A stretch of DNA of 64,000 nucleotides. It comes from Amphiura filiformis (taxonomy: Eukaryota; Echinodermata; Ophiuroidea; Amphilepidida; Amphiuridae). A program made the position numbers and the translations under genes. The notes under the pieces were generated by a model. It was not told the DNA's origin. It ran no database searches and was given only the letters and a program-made list of their open reading frames with translations. The stretch is from assembly GCF_039555335.1 (NCBI RefSeq), contig NC_092628.1, positions 79,176,713-79,240,712 of the forward strand, given 5' to 3'. How positions within the stretch are numbered: the first letter of the stretch is position 1; every line of letters begins with the position of its first letter. This document shows, piece by piece, positions 37,766 to 49,481 of this stretch.

Positions 37766-40700
37766 ATGGGAGCCAACAGTAGCAGTAGTATAGCGGAGTT
37801 GAGTAGCAATGAGTACCTGCAAAAATTAGTGGGTAAAAACCCCATACCTGAAGAGGACCCATTCTGGAATCAGATGCTATCATTCTCATTCAGTATTTCT
37901 AAGAACAGCTCAGATGCAAGACTGCTGGAGGAAGCCATCACATCCTTATGCAAGACATTTGGTGAGTTTCATTGTATTTTAGTGGTTTAATCCAACCAAG
38001 TAGGAAGCTTCCTTAAAAATGGTTTCTAAATTAAGTATTTTGAGGGAAAGTTCTTTGATATCCGATTACTTGACTTCAGACTTATAACCCATTCCCACTT
38101 AATTCAACAGTTCAAATTAAAGCTTGTATGCTTCTCCACTCTATGACTAACTCCTAAGGGCTCATATTGAAATACCCTACCACGTTTTCACACAGAAAGA
38201 AGGCAGGATTCCCCTCGCTAAGCGCGCGCCTCAGGAAAGCTCGGTCATAAAACGGATGGATTATTTTTCCATCAGTGATACACCCTGCCCAGGATTTTAA
38301 CAAAAGGCGGCTAGCACAGGAAAGCTGCAGGATGGCGCACACCTTCCTGTGTAAGGGAATTTCAATATGAGCCCTTTTGAGCAACATTTGAGCCACCTAC
38401 TTTTAATAGCCATGCCCACACTCATTTCAAACATTTTCTGAGCAACAACTCCTTCCCTAACATTATTGCTTAATTGGATTGGTTCCTGAAGGGTCGTGAA
38501 AGAATCCATTTACATCAGGACAAGCAAAAGTGATTTGAACAAAGACTAGGGCCGCCACAAACTTTCTGGAGGTGACAACCCTTTACTGTGTCAGAGCATG
38601 TCATATGACTTACGTCACGGTTCAATGGTCTCTGACCAGTAACAAGCATCTCTCACCAGTCCATCTACCAAGTGAGCAAAGAATAGTGTTACATTCCGAA
38701 AGCTCTCAGGTGAGCTAATTTCCACTTTGAGTACTTAGGCCTACATGTAATAGTTTAATATTCTTTATTGCTAAATGTTTGTATTATTATCTCTTTATCC
38801 TTACAGCATCCAATAATCTTCAGTCTGGTAACTTGTGCACATTGATACGCATATTCCTAGTCAGAGTCGGAGAACTCAAGAAATCAGCTCAATCAGAAGA
38901 GTAAGTAGCTTAAAAAGAAACTAGAATTATAATGTGTCAAGTGACCTGGCTTATGAAATCACTGTTTAATGTACAGGATAAACATTGCAAGCTGTTGGTT
39001 TGTATTGTGTTCTGCAATCGCTACCATTTTGATATAGAAGTTGTGAAGAATTGTAACATTGTGGATTGATATGGAATTGTTAGACAGATTGAAGATATGT
39101 TAACAAAGATGTGAAAACTTTGTTTTTCTTCATTATCTTAAAATGCATTGAAACATTTCAGGAATCATTTCACATTAACTTGGCATTGGTAAATTATAGT
39201 TTGTGTTTGTGAGTGAATCACAATATTCTGGCATAGGAAACTACTAATGACCCATTTATACCTGACATGCAACTCTTTCCGCATTTCATTCTCTCTACTG
39301 TATGCGTAGAGGAATACAGTTTGCTTAAATAATACATTTTTTGTTTATTATATATTTTCTCATACCTACCTACAGTCATGTGCACACATGGCAGACCTAC
39401 AATGCCCTGTTCATCATTCGATGTGCTATCAAGTACTTCCTGGAGTATCTCTCGGAGGGTCGCATCATCCAACATCTCTCTGTTACACAGCAACCACAGC
39501 AGTTATCTTTAGATGAAGACAGTATGGAGGGTGGTATCAGTGGAGCTGCAGGAGGAGAGCCATTACTCCAACAGTTCTTGCATGGTCTTGTGCAATTGCT
39601 GGTAGAAGTACCTGTGTTGTAAGTATTTCTGTCATGGGCTAAGGCCTAAAAAAGTCTAGGGTCTGGCCTATTTTTAGGGTCGGACGGGATACATCAATCA
39701 AACAATTTCAGGGAGGCCACCGAGGCCATTGCCTGCTCTTTTAAAGTTTTGGCCTTGGTGCCCCCAGATCTTTGTCAACTTCAAGGCATTCTTCATCCAC
39801 TTGTTGATCTTGGTGCCTTCTTTGTCTTTGTGCCTCAAAAAATTAAAATCCAAGGCCTGTCATATGGTAATTCAAAAGTATCCAGAATCAGAATAAAGTA
39901 TGTCTATGATATTGGTGTTAATGGTTTCTTCTGTTTATATGTGACGTAGCAATATACATTGTATTGTAACACTTTTGGATGTTTCATCAATATCAAACAA
40001 AATGACATTTAGAGAGCCTGTGTGGCTGATGAGATTGCATTATGAGTTTCCTTATTTTAGACTAAATGGTTGAAGCTAAAATTGTTTATATCATTTGTGA
40101 GAAGTGGTTTCCCCCCTCTTCAATGTTTTCTTCAATTTTGTTTCTTTCATTTGTTGTCATTAGTCACCAAGCTTGGGTGGAACAATTCCTTTACAATAAT
40201 TCCCAGCAGGAACAAATGTGACCTGCTACCATGAAATGAGCGTCAAGTCGCAAGTTGGTAGTTTCGAGACCTCCTGGCTGCTGCGTTGTGTTCTTGGTTT
40301 CGCATGCACCTGTTCGAGCGAATAGTATATCTGTAGTCCTTTGTGAATGGGGGCATAATGGGCCAATCACGAAGGACATACTAATGGCTTGTACAGGAGC
40401 ACAGCAAACAAAGAACATCAACTCAGCAGCCAGGATGTCTCAAAACTACCAGCTTGCAACTTTGAGCTCATTCTGTGGTAGCAGGTCTCCAATAAAATGT
40501 TTATATGTTCAAAATAACAAAATCAGCATGGCCCATGTTGTTAACATGATCTTTGGTTGAGTTTACTTTTGAATACTACAGTATTTTGTAAAGACCCTTC
40601 GCACTGCCCAATTTGGCGCTGTTTACAGTTGGGTTCTGATTGGCTAATTGAATGATGACATCATCACATAGGCACCTTGTTCGCTGTACAAGCTATGAAG

Positions 40701-43700
40701 CACCGCATGGTGCAGGCGTGGCCCAGTTCTTTTTATGGGCTGATCAGGACAAGCGGTCAGTCAGTGTGAAAGGTTTTTGCGAAATACTGTAAAGGTCATC
40801 ATTGTGTCTTTTTAAAACAGTGTATCAACATGTCTGCTGCTTTTGGTAAATCAATGTATTTGAAAATTACCTTAAAAGAGTATGAAATGAAATAGTTAGC
40901 TAGAACTTTGGCATTAAAATTAGCTCATATGATTCTTGTATAATCTTTGGTTGCATTTGATTTCAGAAACTTCAACTATGTAGTACACTTAGAAGCCATC
41001 AACACACTGCTGGTGATCCTGTCTGTACAAATGTTTATCCCCAGAATTACACATAAAAATATGTTCTATGATTGCATTATGCAGGGAAAGTGGTAAGTAT
41101 ACAGAATTACAGAACAAGTGTTTTAAATGTTTATTCCTATCTCAAAACCAGCATGAATTATAATCAACTAATTTATGGAGTACTGTATACGCCAATATTT
41201 TCGCCTACAGATATTTTCGCGGTTTGAGAAATTTCTTCATTTCAACATATTTGCGGGTTATTATTTTCGCGGGCACATATATTAATCCACAAAATTCGCG
41301 AAAATAAAACCACCACGAAAAATTTCAGCGTATACAGTATTTTATAAAAATTATATAAATCTGCCAAGACTAGGAAAATATAAAACTTGGCATGGGATAA
41401 AAGGCTAGTTTAAAAAATAATTTTGAATGTCATGTGTATAGCAGAAAACAATATTAGTGTATATATTAAAGGTCCGTAACCCGATCGACCGCATCATCCT
41501 CCGATTTTTTTCATTGTTGATGAGGTTTTGGTATCACATAATAGATACTATTTTTCTCATTACTATCCTGAAATTTGACGCTCCAAGTCGATGTATTTCC
41601 GAGAAATCATGAATCACAGCGGTTTTACAGGTATACCAGTTTGTAAACAATGGTAAATACTTTGGAATTCTGGGAGGGAATTATGAACGAAATATCAGTC
41701 ACCGCAACAGCTACTTTGGTTTCACGTCATACACATTCTGTGAAAAAGCGAACCACACTAACTGCTGAGGAGACGGTTTGCAGTATATAGTTATTAAAAC
41801 GGCAAGAGTAAGCGTGGTGTGCTGAATAGCTCAATTGACTAGCTGCGTTTGTTTTTTACCGAGAGGTACCCGGTTCAAAACCCGGTCTCGGAAGGTTTTT
41901 TTCCTCTCCATTTTACCCAAACTTTTTTATATTCATTTGAAATGTACATATTGCAAGGGGAAATATATTTTGTTTCCTTTTTTCTGAAACGGTACGAAAA
42001 TAAAAACATTTTCCGTTCAATACGGGCCGGGCATTGTACAGCATGTCAGCATTCGTCATTGCCTGCCCAGAATGCAATTCACGATACCAAGGTATTGGAT
42101 TGCAAATTTGGCTATTTATTCACATTTACGCTGAAAATGCTCTCGCTTTTCACAAAGCAGCATAAAGGAGGCGATATTTGATATTATTATGTAATTTTAA
42201 AGACAATCCATATCCAAAACCAATAGGGTTACCCCCTTTAATAAGCAAAATTTATGTATTAAATGTAGGCATTTTTCTTTTAGATGGTACACAGTTAATT
42301 GAACTTTAAATTGATCGATTTTGTTTGACTGGAGTTGTTACATCATCTCATATTTCGGAATCAGGAAACAATAAATTCCATGTGTTTCCTCAAGTTTAGT
42401 TTAGTTTTACTTTTATTGCACAACAAAACATCAAAACTGGACATGTGGTGTAAAAGGAAATCCCCTACCAGGCACAAAGGCCCAAGGATTGGGATCCTTG
42501 AATCACATGTTAAACTCACAACAAACATTGCAAATGCAAAATAAAAATATACACACAGAAAAAATATCGATATATATATACAGAGTAAGACAAATTTATA
42601 GGGGATTTGCCATTTGGTCTTATGCCATTTGGTCTAATATCCATTTTGTCTACATTCATTTCGTCTAAACCCATTTGGTCTGTATCCACTACATCCAATA
42701 ATCATTTGGTCCTTTAACCATTCGGTCCGATAACCATTTGGTCCGATAACCATTTAGTCTAATAACCAATAAGTCTAAAACCATTTAGTCTAACAACCAT
42801 TTAGTCTAATACCCATTTGGTTTATAACCAATAGGTCTAATAGCCATTTGGTCTAATACTCATTTGGTCTACAAACCATTTAGTCTTATAAGCATTTAGA
42901 TTATTAATAAATAGACGAAATGGTATTAGACTAACTGGTTATTAGATCATACGAGTATTAGACTTAACGGCTATTAGACCAAATGGGTATTAGACCAAAT
43001 GGTTATTAAAGAAATATTAGACCAAATGGTTATTAGACTATATGGTTAGTAGACATACCGGTTATTAGACCAAACAATATTAGACTAAATGAACATTAGA
43101 CAATATGATTATTAGATTACGTGGCAATTAGCCTTTCTGGTAATAGACGAATTTAATATAGAATAAACGGGAATTAGACAAAATGGTATTAGACCAAATG
43201 GCAATAGACCAATTTATACATAGTAAAAATAATTTGGCTAACATTAAAAATGTTGTTGCAAATGGCATTGCTACCTACATCATATTACACACAATTTTTG
43301 AAAGGAAAGCATGTTGAACAGCAAAGACTGGAATATTATTGCACATGAAGAGAAGAAATGCAAGAACAAGTATGTGTGAATATAATAATCAGAAAGCTCA
43401 TGTTTGAGATCGATTGAGCCCATATTTATTGGTCTGGAGCTATGGGTTTAAAAAATATTGGATGAGACGTAGCGAGAGTGCAAGACCAATAAATATTGGG
43501 TGTAAAGCATCCAATTTTATCATTATTATGTTTGGAATCCAATATTTTCACATGCTTGGATTCATCAAAACATAATAATGAAACAAAGGAGATTGATGAT
43601 TGTCCTTATATAATCATGGATGTCATTCCCTGTATTGCAAATGAGAATATGAATTGATTGACTGAAAATGTTGATCCTGTATTTATTTGGAATAAGGATT

Positions 43701-46700
43701 AGACAGTCAGAAGACAGTAACTGTATGAATTGAAAGAACAGAATGTTGTGTTGACAGAGACATTGATCGAGCTTGAGTTTTGGAGACCCTTGAAAAACTG
43801 GGGTCTGGGGTGGTATTCAAGACTCCAAAACCCAAGCTCTTTGAGGCAATCTTCATTATGGGCTAGACCTTCTCAATTGATATATGGGACTTTCAACTGA
43901 AGTTGTTTGAAACAAGAATACCAAGATCATTTTGATGTTCAATTTTAGAAAGCCTATGCTCATAATTACCAGTATCCAGTATTGACATTATGTAGGGTGT
44001 TGATGTCAGACTGAACAGCATGTTGATCATCCTTGGTGAAAATAGATCTGAAGCAAACATTTGAATGGACACATTTAGGAAGATTATTTAAGTAAATAAC
44101 AAACTGCAAGGACCAAAAGTAATATTGACCCTTGATTTATTGCTTTAGATTGTTTCATCTATGTATGGGCTTTGATTGAAAAACAAACAAACATTTGTAT
44201 TTACAAGTGTGTTGTGTGTTTAGTTTGTGAAAATTACATCTACAAATCTTACGTAAATGGTATTTGTCAAACTGGATGATATGATGATAACAATTTTATT
44301 ATTGCAGTGCAAAAGATGCTCATATCTTGGTGAAGTCATTGCTAGACCAAGTATCAAGAGTGTCCGCCCGAATTGATACAGTTAGGAAGATCATTTAAGT
44401 AAATAACGAACAGCAAGGGCCAAAGTATATTGACCTTTGAGGAAGTGTTTTAGATTGTGTTTCATCTATGTATGGTCTTTGATTGTAGAAAACATTTGTA
44501 TCTACAAGTGTGTTTAGTTTGTGAAAATTACATCTACAAATCTTGGTTAAATGTTGCTTATCAAACTGAATGATAAGATGATTTAACAATTCTATTATTT
44601 CAGTGCAAAAGATGCTCATATCTTAGTGAAGTCATTGCTAGACCATTTCATCAAGCATCAAGAGTGTCCGCCTGAATTACTGGAGGACTCCAAAGAACCT
44701 GTTAGTTTTCTCTATGGTATCACAGCAGCTGTGGCAGGTAAGAACAATATTATGTCTTACTGGTTTACCATTGGACAGGTAGTGTCAAGCTGTCATCAGA
44801 CTTCAGCCTCTTGGTTAAAATGGCCACAAAACGTTGTGTGGAATGTACTAACAAAAGTTTAAGCACATTTTATTTGGCCAACTCATTATATTGGGAAGGG
44901 GAGGGTGTATATTGGTGATTATGACTGTTTATTCAGCCAAGAGAATTCACATTTATATCTTGTTATATAGCGTAGCCATATTTGTACCTTTTGTATCACA
45001 ACAACAACAACAAGAACGTACTTGTGAAGTAATAGGCATTTGCAAATTTACCTGAAAAGTTACCAACATGAATTCAACCTGCTGGGCTCTCATTTGATAA
45101 GCTTATGGCCAATTCAGATGGAAGTTCCATGCAGATTCATTGTATTTATACAGATTAGTGGACAACCTTGAACAGAATTACAATTTTGATGCAGAGGTAC
45201 TCGCTTAAATTGATAATCATTGCTAAATTGTATTTTGAATGGTCAGTGCAAATGGCTAATATGCTCTTGGTCTTCACACAAAAACAGTGTTTGACTTTTT
45301 ACCTATATTTTGAAATGTTCATCTCTTACAGCTGGATTGTGGACCATTCTTACATTAGGTTATGGTGCCAGATCAGGCAAAGATGGTGAGAAGATGGAGA
45401 CAGCTCTATTGTCCAATCAGAGCTTACTTCTCTTATTAGTATTGACCAATCATTACACACATGAGAAAGGTTCACGTAATCCATATAGGGTAGCACTCTG
45501 CAATTTTTCAAATTCTCAAGGTATGTACAAATGAAAATCCATCTGATCAGGGGTCCATTTCACTCAACTTTACAAAGCTTTGTAAGTCTCAAAATCCATC
45601 ATAACTTGCAAAGCATCATAGAACTTGTTTCAGTAAAATGATTTACGATCAGTACTCTTCGTTAGCAAGAGGGATTAACTACTGGGACCCTTTGTAAATT
45701 ACGACTGGTGAAAGGGTATTCGTATCTTGCAAATGGTTACTTGAGGTATGAAGAGTTCAAAGTTGAGTGAAATTGACCCAAGCTTGCATGTTGCTGATTC
45801 CCTCCGTTAATTTGCTGCAACATCTGTTTGAAGTTACATTACCTTTGATATTAGACATTTAACTTCTGTAGGATTCGTTATAAATTGACAAATATTTGTT
45901 GAATTGCAGCATTGTATGATTGTATTTATTTTTAGCAGAGCTTAAAAATAAAGAGGTAATGAATACCCACAACTAAAGTTGTTGAAAGAAGGTGAAATTG
46001 TATCATGGTTCAATATTTGAAAATGAAGTGATGTGTGATGTTGCTGCTACAATTCCTCTGAAAGAACCAACAAAGTACTAACAGCTAAACCATAGAGTTT
46101 TATCAAGTTCAAATGCTAACATGTTGATGTAAGTTAAGGTGTTTACATGTTGAAGTAAGGTGTAACTGTGGCTTGTTTCACAAAGGCCGCTAATCAACCT
46201 TAAGTTTGGTTAAGTTTTCATGCTAGATATCAAGCTTAAGATTGATCATAAATGTGTGAAGTGGGCAGGGGTTACACAAAGATTTGTTTTCTTTCCTTCC
46301 TCAGATGGTGGTACACCAGCCAGTCCATCGGGATCACTCCCTCCTTTCAAAATCAACTTTATGAATTTATACGAAGCATTCTGTAAACACCTGGGAGATG
46401 ATCAGACAACATTACTTCTCTATCTTCTGCTGCATAGGAATCTCAACTTCAGGACATTTATCCTATCTAGAACAAACATCGATCAATTAGTAAGTGGTTG
46501 GTAATGTAGTTGTAACAAGATGATAGGCACCTGTTGCATATTAATCAATTTCGTCCCAGGAAATATTATTTAAGGTAGGGTTTGGGTTGACTACTTCAAA
46601 ATAAACCATATGACTGTATAAAATTTGAACATTTAAAATGGAATTTTAGAACTCAAATTGGTAAACGTGAAACAAAGAATTGGAATCAGATGTACAATTT

Positions 46701-48918
46701 ACTTTATTTTTACTTTACTTCATGTCGCAGTGACTGCACTTCTACTTCTATACAGTTTGTACCACATGTGACATGGACAGGGGGAAAGCATTTTTTTTTC
46801 CACACTAATGTTGTGCTTTGAAAAGTGATAGTGTATTACTGAGACGTGATTGGTAACATGTAGCTTATGATAGGTACACCTACCTGCAGTTTGTACTTGG
46901 TATTCTTAAACAGATGTTGTTTTCCATTTAATTTCATTGATTCTTGCCTTTGTTATAATATATGGGACAATAGAGTACAGCTGGTGCGTACTGAAATGCA
47001 CGGTTGTGTGTGAAGGACTCATTGGATTCACCAATTTTGTGCACAGGAGTGACTGGTTGAGCTTGATAAAAGATGGCCATAAAGAGTGGACGCAAATCAC
47101 ATTCAAAGTCAAACATGTTTTTACAGTGATCTGTTTAAGAATGAGAATAAAAGTATTGTTTTGAGACCCAGTAACATCATTTTTGCTGCTCCGTTGTTCC
47201 ACTTTAAATAATACTACCTCCAGTATATCATGTGATAGTAACACAGAATGGTCTCAAAACAATACTTACATTCTCTAAGTCCACTATTGCATACTAAGTG
47301 ACAGAAAATATATGTGACATGATCAAGGCGAATGAGTCGGATGTCGCTAATATTGTTTTTGAGATACTGGCAAAAACAGTCTTCAAATTCTTTTGTTTTA
47401 TATTGTTTTCAGCCATTGTTAAATTACTCATAACTCAGAAACGAGATGTCCGATTCTGATGGTGTTTGTATCAAAATGAAGTATTCATAAACTGCAAGAA
47501 AATGATGTAAAAAAAATTGAAAATTGCCAACATGTGACTCATTCCCCTTGATCATGTCACATATGTGACACGATCTTGTCCATGGAGGCCAAAGGAGGCA
47601 TTTTTGAAAATTGAGTTAATATAATTATTACCTTATATAATTATTACCTTATACAAACATTAAGCTGTCATATACTCAAAACACCAAAGGTCTAGCATAC
47701 TTTCTTTTAAAGTTCTGAAGTTTTGTGATGTCTTTTTACTCCATATTTTTAGCTTTATCTCAATTTCAAATTTGCAGCCTTTGTCCTCCATGGACCAGAT
47801 CGTGTCACATATTAAAATAAAAGTAGTCACTGATCACAAACAAGAACATGGTAGCTGCCCACAAAACCTTAGAAAAAGAATGGAGACTTTTATTTTAATA
47901 TGTGACATGATCTGGTCCATGGAGGACAGGTCATCATTGCTCTACTCATATCAACAAAGGTTTAATGGTGTGCATATCCCAACAAAGACCACACAGAAAC
48001 AGTTTATTCCCTCTGATCCATCTTTGCACCAGCGTATGAATGTTTTGAATGCCCGCAAATAACACCAATGCCTCAACTTTTGTCCACAGATGATGCCTCT
48101 GTTGAAAATCTTATACAATGCTCAGGACAAGAACTCACATCATATCTACATGGCACTCATCATTCTCCTCATTCTCAGTGAAGATGATGCTTTCAACAAA
48201 TGTGTTCATGAACTGGTTTGTATTATTACATTAGTAGATGCATGGTGCACATGTAGTAGACCTATGTTTCTACCTGCAAGAGGGACACTTTTTAAATAAT
48301 AATGACACTTTTCAAACTTGATTTTTTTGTAAATTTGTTTAAATTGTGGGGGGGTCTGAAATTAATGTTTCCAATAACACTAAACTTGGTGCACAGTGAT
48401 ACTTTTAGTCAGGTATTGAAGAGCAATTGTCTTAATCAATGGGCTTGAAACAACTTTTTCTCACTCTGATTTTAACATAAACGAGGAGAGCCATGACCAA
48501 ACTCAAGGAGGCCAAACTTTATAGTGTCATGTTACTTAAAATTTTGAGTGTGAAGCTATGAATTATATATTCTACATGGATTATCATTTTTTCCTTCTCT
48601 GTAGTGTTGCAACATTTCCATACATGACCGGACATATTGTGAAGTCCTGAAAAAACCCCAAGATTCCTAAATACAAGCCAAAAAGATATGGTCATAACCG
48701 TCATACAGCATGCACAAATGTATCTAAATGTGAAGAGCAATGTCTCATGTTTTAGAATTTACAGTGACTTTTGTAATAACTTAAATATTTTTTTTCTTTT
48801 GTAGATTGTAAAGAATATTTCCTGGTACACAGAGAGGGCAATATCCCAAATTACATTAGGTGGTCTTATTGTGTTAGTAGTCATCAGAACAATACAATTC
48901 AACATGACAAGAATGAGG
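37766..48918 (+). CDS. DYM: Dymeclin, 5' nine coding exons (3' part not found in window)
   Basis: Exons: 37766-37961, 38807-38900, 39376-39618, 40967-41092, 44604-44737, 45332-45520, 46305-46489, 48090-48215, 48805-48918. They total 1407 bp and 469 codons, in frame across all junctions. The protein starts [12 protein letters not shown], an N-myristoylation-type MGxxxS start, followed by [12 protein letters not shown] and [14 protein letters not shown], as in animal dymeclins. Later landmarks are [53 protein letters not shown] and [20 protein letters not shown]. Dymeclin is a peripheral Golgi-associated protein needed for normal secretion and skeletal development in vertebrates, where loss causes Dyggve-Melchior-Clausen syndrome (established). 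Human dymeclin is about 669 aa, so roughly the last 200 residues are missing. No stop codon ends exon 9, so the gene continues. Exon 8 has a weak GTTTGT donor. Confidence 0.95.
38158..38373. mobile_element. MITE, family B, copy 2 (DYM intron 1)
   Basis: GGGCTCATATTGAAAT and ATTTCAATATGAGCCC termini. About 21 bp longer than the nested copy at 24686-24880. Confidence 0.85.
40219..40490. mobile_element. 270-bp foldback palindrome (DYM intron 3)
   Basis: Arms of about 120-130 bp pair almost end to end: GACCTGCTACCA..GTTGGTAGTTT on the left and AAACTACCAGC..TGGTAGCAGGTC on the right. Open frames on both strands come from the palindrome and are not judged genes. Confidence 0.8.
40586..40795. mobile_element. 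Foldback element, family V, copy 2 (DYM intron 3)
   Basis: GTAAAGACCCTTCGCACTG and CAGTGTGAAAGGTTTTTGC ends; core related to 14620-14778. Confidence 0.65.
41181..41339. mobile_element. MITE (DYM intron 4)
   Basis: TACTGTATACGC at the left and GCGTATACAGTA at the right. The core has repeated ATTTTCGCG motifs in both orientations. Confidence 0.8.
41466..42241. mobile_element. TTAA-bounded TIR element, long copy (DYM intron 4)
   Basis: TTAA then AGGTCCGTAACCCGATCG at the left. CAATAGGGTTACCCCCT then TTAA at the right is the near complement. TTAA on both sides suggests piggyBac-type integration (inference). A tRNA-like segment lies inside at 41812-41901. A shorter relative is at 61150-61437. 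Confidence 0.75.
41812..41901 (+). repeat. tRNA-derived (SINE-head-like) segment
   Basis: TAGCTCAATTGACTAGCTGC resembles a Pol III A-box region. CCCGGTTCAAAACCCGG resembles a B box with a T-arm, and T7 follows at 41893-41899 or thereabouts. The anticodon arm is poor, so it is not a functional tRNA. Confidence 0.5.
42600..43215. repeat. Head-to-head minisatellite, ~16-19 bp units
   Basis: From 42600 to about 42900 the unit is CATTTGGTCTAATAAC. From about 42905 to 43215 it is the complement, GTTATTAGACCAAATG. There are roughly 15-18 degenerate units on each side, forming one ~615 bp palindrome in DYM intron 4. Confidence 0.9.
43420..43580. repeat. Imperfect inverted repeat region
   Basis: CCATATTTATTGGTCT and AGACCAATAAATATTGGG-like sequence, then AACATAATAATGAAAC matching ATCATTATTATGTTTGG in reverse. 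Confidence 0.5.
44074..44680 (+). repeat. ~303-bp tandem duplication covering DYM intron 4 end and exon 5 start
   Basis: Unit 1 runs about 44074-44376 and unit 2 begins at 44377. Both contain TTTAAGTAAATAAC, a TTTCATCTATGTATGG block, TTTGTGAAAATTACATCTAC, a polypyrimidine acceptor and the start of exon 5. Small indels distinguish them. Only the second copy continues into intact exon 5. Confidence 0.85.
44308..44398 (+). pseudogene. DYM: Decayed duplicate of DYM exon 5
   Basis: This copy repeats the 5' half of true exon 5 (44604-44737), including its acceptor (ATTGCAG). It has lost 8 bases (TTTCATCA), which shifts the frame. Read from the upstream exon phase, it reaches an in-frame TAA at 44396-44398, directly followed by GTAAAT, a possible donor. 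It could therefore be spliced in as a 91-bp stop-containing exon; whether it is used is unknown. Confidence 0.8.
44998..45014. repeat. (CAA)n microsatellite
   Basis: Five CAA units in DYM intron 5. Confidence 0.7.
45551..45779. mobile_element. MITE (DYM intron 6)
   Basis: GGGTCCATTTCACTCAACTT and AAGTTGAGTGAAATTGACCC are inverted ends around about 185 bp. Confidence 0.75.
47142..47277. mobile_element. Short foldback MITE (DYM intron 7)
   Basis: GAGAATAAAAGTATTGTTTT with GAGACC, mirrored by GGTCTC with AAAACAATACTTACATTCTC. Confidence 0.7.
47570..47931. mobile_element. MITE, family A, copy 2, with an extra inverted arm
   Basis: 47570-47812 is the empty-site version of 24551-24977. Its right end (47781-47824) is repeated as an inverted copy at 47886-47931, through a ~60 bp spacer, making a third terminus. 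Confidence 0.75.
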
Positions 48919-49260
48919 GTAAGTCACATGGCATGCAAAGGAGACAAATCTCAACAGTGACTATATTTAGTTTGACTTACAAATGGCATTGTGCATTGAT
49001 ATAGAATGGCTTGCATGTAGTTGGGCACAGTGCCTACGATAGTTGTGCTTAGCGTAATGTGTGACTTTATGTGAATATATATGAGCTCAAGTTGGAACTT
49101 TATTGATACGTGCAAACCAAATAATGTTTGCCATTTATAAGTTAAACAATGTATAGCATACTAGCATGAAAGCACAGCATGATCAAGTAAATTTGTTTTA
49201 AAGATGTGCTGCAAAGGTTCAATCAGCTTCAACCAGTCACATTGTAGGGTCATCATAACA

Positions 49261-49481
49261 TATAATATTTTGCAGTAAACCTTTGACGAGCGCATACTAC
49301 TGTGATGTTGCAAAGTTGGAGCTAACAACGCGTACGGTTCAAAGTTCATTCATAAATTTCCACTTGGCAATAGCAGATCGCCTCGGCAGCCAATCAGAGA
49401 CGAGTGCATTTCAACGTAGTAAATATGCGATGTACACTTAAAATACGCTTCCGTCAAAGGTTTACTGCAAAATATTATAGT
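49261..49481. mobile_element. MITE with ~27-bp TIRs
   Basis: ATAATATTTTGCAGTAAACC with TTTGACG, perfectly mirrored at 49454-49480. The core includes CAGCCAATCAGAGACGAG. Confidence 0.85.

Noticed and set aside
40255-40560. 101-codon frame, with a second on the minus strand at 40191-40421
   Set aside because: Both strands read open because the DNA is a palindrome; the peptides mirror the repeat.
41849-42181. 110-codon open frame
   Set aside because: Lies inside the TTAA-bounded element, begins in the tRNA-like segment, and shows no transposase motif.
46906-47244. 112-codon minus-strand frame in DYM intron 7
   Set aside because: No motif; partly within a foldback MITE.
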